Origin: Pseudomonadota bacterium
Lineage (GTDB): Bacteria > Pseudomonadota > Alphaproteobacteria > Acetobacterales > Acetobacteraceae
Direction: 5' to 3'
Assembly: GCA_023424475.1 (NCBI GenBank)
Contig: JAFADX010000380.1
Coordinates: 1-14,690 of the forward strand
DNA length: 14,690 nt
Positions 7,119 through 13,808 of the stretch are shown here, piece by piece. Each line of letters starts with the position of its first letter. Positions within the stretch are counted from its first letter, which is position 1. Under the pieces are notes generated by a model, which worked only from the letters and a program-made list of their open reading frames with translations, searched no databases and was not told where the DNA came from. Position numbers and translations under genes: made by a program.

Positions 7119-8453
7119 TCAATCCCGCAGCGACCGTCGCAGCCCGTCGGCGAGGGGCCGCAGCACGTAGTCGAGGGCGGTGCGCCGCTCGCCCAGGACG
7201 AAGGCCTCGACCGGCATGCCGGGCGCCAGGGAGGCTCCTTCGGGCAGCATCGCCTCGACCGAGGCCGGGATCGCCAGGCGTGCGAGGAAATAGGCGTTTC
7301 CCTGCGGGTCCACCTGGCGGTCGGCCGAGACGTAGACCACCTCGGTCTCGAGCAGCGGGACCTCGCGCGTGCGGAAGGCCATGAGGCGGATCCGGGCCTT
7401 CTGGCCGACATGCACGTTCTCGACGTCGTTCAGCGCGACGCGCACCTCGGCCACGAGCCGGTCGTCGAGCGGCACGAGGTCGAGCACCGGCTGGCCGGCC
7501 CCGATGCTGCTGCCCGGCGTGAAGAAGCGGATCTCGGTGACGATGCCGGCTTCCGGCGCGGTGACGACCCGGCGCCTGAGGACATCCTCCGCGCCGAGCA
7601 TGCGCTGCTCGGCATCGGCGCGCTGCGCCTGCGCCTCCTGGAGGTCGCGCGCGACCTCCTGCCGGCGGTTCAGGCGGGTATTTGCCATCTCGAGCTCGGC
7701 CTGGGCGATGGTCTCGCGCGCCTGCGCCTCCTGGGCCTGATACTGGCCGAGGTCGCCGAGGAGTTCCGCCTCCGAGCGTTGCAGCTCCCACTGGCGCGTC
7801 CGCGTCGCATAGCCGCGCGCGACGAGCCGGTTCACGCCGGAGAGTTCCTCGCGGATCGCGCGCAGCCGCGTGGCGGCCGCTTCCTTCTGCGCGGCATAGG
7901 CCGCCATCTGTTCCTGGAGCTGGGCGATATGCGTGCGGTTCACGCTGATGGCGCCGTCATAGGCCTCCCAGCGCGCGGCATAGAGGCGCGTCTCCGCCTC
8001 GATCAGCGAGGCGATGGCCGGGTCGGCGCGGCCGGCGGCGCTCGCGCCCTCGGGCAGCGACATCTCGCGGCTGTCCTGACGTTCGGCCATGAGGCGCGCG
8101 GCGCGCACCGTCTGTGCCCAATAGGCGACCCGCGCCTGCGCCGCCGCGGCGGCAGCCTGCGTCGTGTCGAGGCGCAGCAGGGGCTGCCCCGCGGCGACCC
8201 GCGCACCTTCCTCGACAAGGAGCGTCTGAAGGATGCCGGCTTCCAGCAGCGTCACGGTCTTCCGCCGCCCCTCGGCGACCAGCGCACCCTGGCCGATGAC
8301 CGCACGCTCGACCGGCGTGATCGCCGCCCAGCCGACGATGCCCCCGACCCCGACGACGAGCACCAGCAGCGCGGCGGCCAGGAGCCGGCCGAGCCGAGGC
8401 GGCGGCAGCGCCGCGTCGAAGGCGGCTTCCAGGGCGTCGGCGGCTGTGCTCAT
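7119..8453 (-). CDS. HlyD/PrtE-type membrane fusion protein of type I secretion
   Basis: A 444-aa periplasmic adaptor that would join the inner-membrane ABC exporter to an outer-membrane channel. A short cytosolic N-terminus precedes one membrane segment at about 22-45 (LLAAALLVLVVGVGGIVGWA). The first half of a lipoyl/barrel-sandwich domain is at about 55-97 (GQGALVAEGRRKTVTLLEAG). Long coiled-coil hairpin helices span about 100-295, rich in Ala, Gln, Glu and Arg. The second lipoyl half is at about 296-330 (VTAPEAGIVTEIRFFTPG), then a beta-barrel. The C-terminus PGMPVEAFVLGERRTALDYV (411-430) matches the family's closing signature. Length is usual for the family. I chose the ATG at 8451-8453, which overlaps the ABC stop as ATGA and has GGAGG 7 nt upstream; an ATG 7 codons earlier is less likely. 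The outer-membrane partner must be encoded elsewhere. Confidence 0.93.
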   Translation of the reverse strand: MSTAADALEAAFDAALPPPRLGRLLAAALLVLVVGVGGIVGWAAITPVERAVIGQGALVAEGRRKTVTLLEAGILQTLLVEEGARVAAGQPLLRLDTTQAAAAAAQARVAYWAQTVRAARLMAERQDSREMSLPEGASAAGRADPAIASLIEAETRLYAARWEAYDGAISVNRTHIAQLQEQMAAYAAQKEAAATRLRAIREELSGVNRLVARGYATRTRQWELQRSEAELLGDLGQYQAQEAQARETIAQAELEMANTRLNRRQEVARDLQEAQAQRADAEQRMLGAEDVLRRRVVTAPEAGIVTEIRFFTPGSSIGAGQPVLDLVPLDDRLVAEVRVALNDVENVHVGQKARIRLMAFRTREVPLLETEVVYVSADRQVDPQGNAYFLARLAIPASVEAMLPEGASLAPGMPVEAFVLGERRTALDYVLRPLADGLRRSLRD

Positions 8454-10123
8454 GGCAGCACCTCCATGTTCCATTCGCCATCGCCCTGCAGGCGCAGGAT
8501 TCCGTCGGCCATGGCCTGCCAGGCCGCCGGCTCGTGCGAGACGAGCACCAGCACGCTTCCTTCGGCCCGTGCCCGCGTCACGCCCGCGCGCAGCGTCGCG
8601 CGCGCGGCTCCGTCCAGCCCGGCTTCCGGTTCGTCCAGCACGATCAGGCGCGGCGGCCCGTGGAAGGCGCGCGCCAGGGAGATCAGGCGCGACTGCCCGC
8701 CGGAGAGGCCTGCCTCCGGCCCCGCGCCGTTCTCATAGCCGCCGGGCAGCCGGCCGATGACGCCGTGGGCGCCCACGCGCCGCGCCGCCGCCACGGCGCC
8801 TTCCGCGCCGGTGCCCGTGAAGCGCGAGATGTTCTCGATGACGCTGGCATCGAGGAGTTGCGCATCCTGCGGCAGGTAGCCGATGCGCGGGCCGATCTCC
8901 GACCGCGCTGCCCGGAAGGTGTCCTGTCCGTCCAGCAGGACGCGGCCGGCCTCCGGCTTCGCCAGTCCCAGCAGGGCGCGGATCAGCGTCGTCTTCCCGG
9001 TCCCGTTCCGGCCCGCCAGGATCAGCGCGCTGCCCGGCGGCAGCTCGAAGGAGAGATTCGCGACCAGGGGCCGCGGCGCCCCCGGCGCGCGCAGCGTCAG
9101 GTTCTCGACGACGAGGCCGGGCGGCACCGAGATGTCGCGCCGCGCGGGCGCTGGCGGCTGGCCCCGGCGCGTGACCTCCACGAGGCGCCGCGCAGCGCCG
9201 ATGCCGGCGCTCCAGTCCCGCCAGTGGCCGACCAGGTGGACCACGGGCCGTGTCGCGAAGTTCACCATCGTCGACGCTGCGAGCATGGAGCCGGGGGAGA
9301 CGGCGTGCGTGAGGAGAAGCCACACGCCGGCGCCGACGATGGCGATCTGCTGAAGGAAGACCGCGAATTCGAGCAGGCAGGCGAGCGCCTGCGCCTGCCG
9401 CTCCGCGGTGCCGCGCGTCTGCATGGCATACGCGTGCGCCGGGGCGAAGCGGCCCAGCACTGCCGGCACCAGGCCGAGCCCCAGCACGGTGTCGCGCTGG
9501 GCCAGCCGGCCGATGAGGTCGCGGCGCGTGCGTGCTTCCTCGACCACGGAGGTCGCGACGGTCTCCCGCGTCGTGCGGTCCGCCAGCAGGCCGATCGCGC
9601 CCTGCAGCAGCGCGGCAGCCGTCGCCACCACCAGGAAGAGCGGATGCAGCATCCACAGGAAGCCGAGTGCGACGGGAATGGAGAGGAGGTCGAGCACGTC
9701 GGCAGGCACCGAACCGCCAAGCATGCGCCGCAACTCCGCCACGTCCTGCAGCGCGCGCCCGGCCGTGGCGCGGTCGCCCTCGAGGGCGACGCGCACCGTC
9801 GCGGCGAGGGCGCCGAGCTGCAGGCGGCGGCCGACACGCTCGGCAAGGCCCGCGAGCAGCGCGGCGCGCATGTGGCGCAGCACGCCGCCGAGCAGCACGG
9901 CCAGCAGGAAGGCGAGCGCCAGCACCCAGAGCGTGTCGAGGTTCTTGCTTTCCATCACGCCGTCGAAGGCGTGCATGGTCAGCAGCGGCGTGGTCAGCAT
10001 CGTCGCCTGCACGGCGACCGAGAGAAGGATGCAGACTGCCAGCACCGGCACGACGGAGACGGCCGAGGACCGCGGCGCGGCCTTGGCCCTGGGTGGCGCG
10101 GGCAGGCGGAGCACGGCGCTCAT
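8450..10123 (-). CDS. type I secretion ABC half-transporter, second of pair
   Basis: A 557-aa fused permease-ATPase of the PrtD/HlyB-like class. The transmembrane domain covers about 20-310, with hydrophobic segments near 21-48, 64-82, 142-180 and 247-285. The ATPase domain has Walker A GRNGTGKT (371-378), Q-loop YLPQD (Q419), a canonical LSGGQ signature (473-477), Walker B LIVLDE with catalytic E498, and switch His H530 (VSHE). There is no N-terminal C39 peptidase domain, and the N-terminus enters the membrane region after about 20 residues. The ATG overlaps the stop of the preceding ABC gene as ATGA (10120-10123), and its own stop overlaps the membrane fusion protein start in the same way. 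Both tandem partners are intact but clearly different, so a heterodimeric exporter is the natural reading. Confidence 0.92.
   Translation of the reverse strand: MSAVLRLPAPPRAKAAPRSSAVSVVPVLAVCILLSVAVQATMLTTPLLTMHAFDGVMESKNLDTLWVLALAFLLAVLLGGVLRHMRAALLAGLAERVGRRLQLGALAATVRVALEGDRATAGRALQDVAELRRMLGGSVPADVLDLLSIPVALGFLWMLHPLFLVVATAAALLQGAIGLLADRTTRETVATSVVEEARTRRDLIGRLAQRDTVLGLGLVPAVLGRFAPAHAYAMQTRGTAERQAQALACLLEFAVFLQQIAIVGAGVWLLLTHAVSPGSMLAASTMVNFATRPVVHLVGHWRDWSAGIGAARRLVEVTRRGQPPAPARRDISVPPGLVVENLTLRAPGAPRPLVANLSFELPPGSALILAGRNGTGKTTLIRALLGLAKPEAGRVLLDGQDTFRAARSEIGPRIGYLPQDAQLLDASVIENISRFTGTGAEGAVAAARRVGAHGVIGRLPGGYENGAGPEAGLSGGQSRLISLARAFHGPPRLIVLDEPEAGLDGAARATLRAGVTRARAEGSVLVLVSHEPAAWQAMADGILRLQGDGEWNMEVLP
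8461..8465 (-). promoter_or_regulatory. ribosome binding site of the membrane fusion protein gene
   Basis: GGAGG lies inside the end of the ABC gene, 7 nt before the ATG at 8451-8453. It supports the shorter 444-aa form. Confidence 0.75.
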
Positions 10124-11838
10124 CGGGACCCCGGTGCGCCCAGGCGGCGCTGCGGCTGCGGCAGGGCGCGAATGCGGTTCGGCCCGCTGAGGAGCGCGCG
10201 ACGGGAGTCGAGCTCGTCGAGCCTTCCCTCGCGGAGGGTGAGGATGCGGCTCGCCACACGCAGCAGGCCTTCGCGATGGGAGGTGAAGACCACCGCGGTG
10301 CCCGTGGCGGCCAGCGCCGCGATCATGGCGAGCACCGCCGCCTCGCCCTCGGTGTCGAGGAACGCGGCCGGTTCGTCGAGCAGCACGATCCGCGGCTGGC
10401 CATAGACGGCGCGGGCGAGCGCCACGCGCTGCCGCTGCCCCATCGAAAGACGCATGCGCCCGCCGACATGCGTGGAGAAGCCGTTCGGAAGCGCCGCGAT
10501 CATCCGCATGGCGCCGGCGAGCCGGGCGGCGGCGATCACCCGCTCCATCGGCGGCTGCCTGTCGAGATGCGCGATCGTCTCCGCCACGGTGCCCTCGGCA
10601 AGGGCAGGTTCCTGCGGCAGGTAGCCGAGATGCCGCGCAAGGTCGGCGCGATCCCATTGCGAGGTCGCATGGCCATCCAGCAGCACGTCGCCCGCATTGC
10701 TGCCCTGGATGCCGAGCAGCACGCGCAGCAGCGTCGATTTCCCGGTCCCGGGCGGGCCGGCCAATGCGATGACCTCCCCGGGCGTGACGGTGAGGCTCGC
10801 ATTCCGCAGCAGCGGGCTGGACGCCCCGGGGAAGACCAGCGTCACGCGGTCCACGACCAGCCGTCCCTCGGGGCAGGGGAAGGCGCGCGTTTCGGCGGCG
10901 GGGGCGGATTCGTCCGCGGCCAGCAGCCGCTCGAGCCGCCGCCAGGCTGCGCGCGCCGCAGCGGAATCCTCGATCTGGCTGCCGATGCGCGAGAAGGGAT
11001 CCATGACGCGCGCCGTCAGCAGCAGGCCGGCGAGGAGCCCGTAGCCCGAGGAGCTGCCGCCGATCGCCACCAGCACGCCGACGGCAACCGCGCCGCCCTG
11101 CGCGACCCCATAGAGCGTCGCGGTCGCGGCCTGCGCGAGGCGGACGGTGCCTTGCGCGCGGCGCAGCCCGCCCGCGCCACGCGCCAGCATCGATGCCCAG
11201 CGGCTCACCAGGTCGGGCAACATGCCCATCGCTTCGACGGCCTCGGCCGAACGGGCGGCGTCGGCCACCAGGCCGGCGCTGCGGGCCGACGCGTCGTTCA
11301 CCTCCACAAGCGCCTCGCGCGTCGAACGCTCGGCCGCGAGGCCGAACAGCATGGCGAGGCCCGCGGCGGCGAGCGCAAAGAGGGCGAAGGCCCAGTGGAA
11401 GAACGTCAGCAGCAGGAGCAGTGCGGGCACGAGGACAATGTCGAGCGCCACGGCGGAGAGCGGTCCCATCACGCCGCGGCGGACGCCTTCGATGTCGCGC
11501 AGCGCCTGCTCGGCCGCCGCCGACGGCACGCGCGAGCGCGCCGTCGCCGCAGCCATGGCCCGCGCCGTCAGCCGCCGTGCCAGCCGTTCCGATGTCGCGA
11601 GCAGGATCCTCTGCCGCAGCAGCGTCAGGATCGCCACCGTGGCGGCCACCAGCACGAAGCCTGCGCCAAGTCCCACCGCGGTCGCCATGCTGCCGGTCGG
11701 CACGACGAGCGAGTAGAACTGCACCGTGACCAGGACCAGCGCGAAGGGCCCGAAGGCCCCCGCGAGACCCAGCAGGGCGGCCGCACGCGTGCTGCGCGCC
11801 AGCTCCCCTGCCAGGCCGGTCATGGCGGTGGAAGCCAT
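10120..11838 (-). CDS. type I secretion ABC half-transporter, first of pair
   Basis: A 572-aa permease-ATPase. Hydrophobic segments occur near 20-46, 52-76, 125-168 and 235-278. The ATPase domain has Walker A GPPGTGKS (361-368), Q-loop YLPQE (Q409), Walker B IVLLDE with catalytic E489, D-loop AFLD and switch His H521 (TSHR). The signature motif is LSMGQ (464-468) rather than LSGGQ, so one ATP site of a heterodimer would be slightly non-canonical. This is the PrtD-like class that exports unfolded proteins with C-terminal signals; no cargo gene is visible here. The ATG at 11836-11838 lies 2 bp after the stop of the tail-anchored protein gene. An in-frame ATG at 11821-11823 is possible, and neither has a clear Shine-Dalgarno, so translation may depend on coupling. 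The end overlaps the second ABC gene by ATGA. Confidence 0.92.
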   Translation of the reverse strand: MASTAMTGLAGELARSTRAAALLGLAGAFGPFALVLVTVQFYSLVVPTGSMATAVGLGAGFVLVAATVAILTLLRQRILLATSERLARRLTARAMAAATARSRVPSAAAEQALRDIEGVRRGVMGPLSAVALDIVLVPALLLLLTFFHWAFALFALAAAGLAMLFGLAAERSTREALVEVNDASARSAGLVADAARSAEAVEAMGMLPDLVSRWASMLARGAGGLRRAQGTVRLAQAATATLYGVAQGGAVAVGVLVAIGGSSSGYGLLAGLLLTARVMDPFSRIGSQIEDSAAARAAWRRLERLLAADESAPAAETRAFPCPEGRLVVDRVTLVFPGASSPLLRNASLTVTPGEVIALAGPPGTGKSTLLRVLLGIQGSNAGDVLLDGHATSQWDRADLARHLGYLPQEPALAEGTVAETIAHLDRQPPMERVIAAARLAGAMRMIAALPNGFSTHVGGRMRLSMGQRQRVALARAVYGQPRIVLLDEPAAFLDTEGEAAVLAMIAALAATGTAVVFTSHREGLLRVASRILTLREGRLDELDSRRALLSGPNRIRALPQPQRRLGAPGSR

Positions 11839-11840
11839 GT

Positions 11841-12551
11841 TCAGCGCGGGAGCCCGCCCGCGATCGCAAGCGCCGCGACGCCGGCGGCGGCCAGGATCAG
11901 CACGAGCGCGATGCTCCAGCCCCCGTGGCGCCGGCGGCGCCGCGCAGGCGGCGGCGTCACCGGCAGCGCGGCGAGGCGTTCATCGAGGCGTGTCATCCAG
12001 AGCGTGAGCGTCTCGATCTTCTCGGCGAGCTCGCCCTGGGTCCGCATCAGGGGCTCCAGGGAATCCCGCTCCGGCGTGTCCGGGACGCGGGCCGCGATCG
12101 TCCGGATGTCGTCGTGCAGCCGCCGCTGGCCCGCGGCCATCGCCTCGACGGCACGCTGCAGGCCGACCTCGGCGGTCGGCGCTTCCTCGGCGGCGGGGCG
12201 GGGAATGCGGACGGGGACCGGCATCTCGGTCCCGTCGGCCGCCCGCGCGACGACGGCGATCTCGGCGCGTCGGCGGATCCATTCGGCATCGAGCGGGATC
12301 TCGAAGGCATGGCAGCCGTCACCGATCCCGGCCTTCGCAAGGTCCGGCCGCGCCAGGTCGGCCGAGGTGCGGAACACGAGCTCGTTGCCGAGACGCAGTT
12401 CCACCGTGACGCGCTCCCGCGGTGCCGACGCGTTCCAGACCCACCCGTAGAGCCGGTCGGGCGTCGCGTTGTCGACCAGGCCGCGCAGGCCGGCGCCGCG
12501 CGCGGATGCGGTGTCAGGCCGGGACAGGGGCGGAGCGGTGTCGGATGGCAT
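11841..12551 (-). CDS. tail-anchored membrane protein of unknown function with N-terminal beta-rich module
   Basis: A 236-aa protein with three parts. Residues about 20-118 look like a compact beta module: GLRGLVDNATPDRLYGWVWN, then VTVELRLGNELVFRTSADL and GDGCHAFEIPLDAEWI. I have an impression of similar modules in alphaproteobacterial glycan-cluster proteins but no named function. Residues about 128-195 are helical and probably coiled coil. After an Arg run (RRRRRH, 204-209) a single hydrophobic segment (212-233) ends the protein, giving a cytosolic N-terminus and C-terminal anchor by the positive-inside rule. I chose the ATG at 12549-12551, which has AAAGGA 9 nt upstream; longer in-frame starts run into the GT4 gene. 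It overlaps the GT4 gene by 38 bp and ends 2 bp before the ABC pair. That placement suggests an accessory of the exporter or a link between glycosylation and export, which is inference. Confidence 0.75.
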   Translation of the reverse strand: MPSDTAPPLSRPDTASARGAGLRGLVDNATPDRLYGWVWNASAPRERVTVELRLGNELVFRTSADLARPDLAKAGIGDGCHAFEIPLDAEWIRRRAEIAVVARAADGTEMPVPVRIPRPAAEEAPTAEVGLQRAVEAMAAGQRRLHDDIRTIAARVPDTPERDSLEPLMRTQGELAEKIETLTLWMTRLDERLAALPVTPPPARRRRRHGGWSIALVLILAAAGVAALAIAGGLPR

Positions 12552-13803
12552 GATTGGTCGTCCTTTCTGTGGTCGGGGAAAGGGTCCGGTAGAAGGCGAT
12601 GTGCTCTGCCGCGGCAGCCCGGAAATCGGGTGGCTCGGCGATGTTGGCGACAAGACGCTCCCACAGTCCGGGCGTCTCCATGGCCCGGTGCATAACGGCG
12701 GCGAGCCCGGCGGGGTTGCCGATCGGCGCATGCAGCCCGTCGATGCCGTCGCGCACCGCTTCGGCCATGCCGCCCGCTTCGCCGCAGATCACCGGCCTGC
12801 GGTGGCGGAACGCCTCGAGCACGACGAGGGGCGCGTTCTCCCACCAGATCGACGGCACGACGACCCAGTCAGCCGCGGCGATCCGCCCCGCGATATCGTC
12901 CGGGCCGTAGGCGCCGTGATGGACGGCCTCCGGCGCGGCCGCGAGCGCGGCGGCAAATTCCTCAAGGAACGCCTCGGACTGCCAGGCCGTGCCGCCATGG
13001 ATGGCGAGCCCGTGCGCGACGCCGTCCCGGCTCAGCCGCGCCGAGGCCTGGAGCGCGACGAGCGTGCCCTTGAAGCGGTTCACGTTGCCGAACACGGCGA
13101 AACGGTCGCGGCGGCCGCCGGGCGCGTCGCGGTGCGGGGCCGGCGCCGCGGCATCGGCGGCGTTGCGCAGCACGTGGATCCGGTCCGCGTCCCAGCCCGC
13201 CGCGGCGAAGCGGCCGCGCAGGAAGCGGCTCGGCGAGATCAGCGCGTCGAAGCCCGCGAAGGCGCTGCGGATTCCGAGGTCGCGCAGCGCGAAGTCGCCG
13301 GCCGGACGATCCGGCAGGCACTTGCGGCAGGCATCCGGCGAGGGCCCGTGGCAGAGCCGGCCATCGGCCGCGAGCAATTGTCCCTCGCGCGGGCAGAGGC
13401 AGAAATAGTCGTGCAGCGTCGCGACCATCGCCGCGCGCGGTGCGGCGCGGCGCAGCATGTCGATGCCCTCCATGCCCCACAGCAGCGGGTGATGGAGATG
13501 CACGACGTCCGGCGCGAGCCGCTCGATCATCGGCGCCAGGGAGGCGAGGCCGTACACGTCGCCCTGCGAGAGATAGAAGCGGTCGAAGTGGTCGAGCGAG
13601 ACAAGCATCTCGTCGGCCGCCTCGCCCGCCGCCTGCAGCAGCGTGCCCGGCCGCCGCTCGCGTAGCAGCGAGGTCACGCCGGCGAGGAAGAGGCCCTCCG
13701 CCCCTTCGCTGTCGCGCAGCGCGCGGAACAGGCCGAGAGCGAAGGCCTCCGTTCCGCCGGGCTGCAGGGCGGGGTGATTATGGGCCAGGAAGAGCACCCG
13801 CAT
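12514..13803 (-). CDS. GT4-family (GT-B) glycosyltransferase
   Basis: A 429-aa transferase with both Rossmann-like halves. The N-terminus MRVLFLAHNHPALQPGGTEA has the PGGxE-type loop. VVHLHHPLLWG (100-110) and ATLHDYFCLCPREG (128-141) are typical acceptor-side segments. The C-terminal half has FGNVNRFKGTLVA (238-250), PSIWWENAPLVVLEAF (317-332) with E322 and E330 forming the EX7E motif, and GGMAEAVRDGIDGL (344-357). Five cysteines cluster at 135, 137, 151, 159 and 162. No signal or membrane segment is seen, so it is a cytosolic enzyme using a nucleotide sugar. The ATG at 13801-13803 has GGAG 8 nt upstream; a GTG at 13810-13812 that overlaps the previous stop has no room for a site. The sugar donor cannot be told. 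Confidence 0.9.
   Translation of the reverse strand: MRVLFLAHNHPALQPGGTEAFALGLFRALRDSEGAEGLFLAGVTSLLRERRPGTLLQAAGEAADEMLVSLDHFDRFYLSQGDVYGLASLAPMIERLAPDVVHLHHPLLWGMEGIDMLRRAAPRAAMVATLHDYFCLCPREGQLLAADGRLCHGPSPDACRKCLPDRPAGDFALRDLGIRSAFAGFDALISPSRFLRGRFAAAGWDADRIHVLRNAADAAAPAPHRDAPGGRRDRFAVFGNVNRFKGTLVALQASARLSRDGVAHGLAIHGGTAWQSEAFLEEFAAALAAAPEAVHHGAYGPDDIAGRIAAADWVVVPSIWWENAPLVVLEAFRHRRPVICGEAGGMAEAVRDGIDGLHAPIGNPAGLAAVMHRAMETPGLWERLVANIAEPPDFRAAAAEHIAFYRTLSPTTERTTNHAIRHRSAPVPA
12561..12566 (-). promoter_or_regulatory. ribosome binding site of the tail-anchored protein gene
   Basis: AAAGGA, 9 nt before the ATG at 12549-12551 and inside the GT4 coding region. It decides the start in favour of the 236-aa form. 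Confidence 0.65.
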
Positions 13804-13808
13804 CGTCG

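Noticed and set aside
3334..7170. A 1278-codon open frame on the plus strand antisense to the large glycosyltransferase
   Set aside because: It mirrors a real gene in GC-rich DNA where antisense stops are rare. Its translation is rich in Arg, Gly, Asp and Gln with no domain motif, while the minus-strand frame has several clear enzyme motifs.
7072..7791. A 240-codon N-terminal extension of the 1302-aa glycosyltransferase
   Set aside because: It overlaps the membrane fusion protein gene in another frame and has shadow-like composition. AAGGAG at 7078-7083 marks the real start.
8450..11869. An open frame that would fuse extra N-terminal sequence to the second ABC protein, giving 1139 aa
   Set aside because: The upstream part is a shadow of the first ABC gene with no hydrophobic segments or motifs. 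The ATG at 10121-10123 with ATGA overlap gives a normal-length transporter.
9532..12450. A 972-codon plus-strand open frame across the ABC and tail-anchored genes
   Set aside because: Low-complexity Arg/Ala/His-rich translation without motifs, running across several real genes; a shadow frame.
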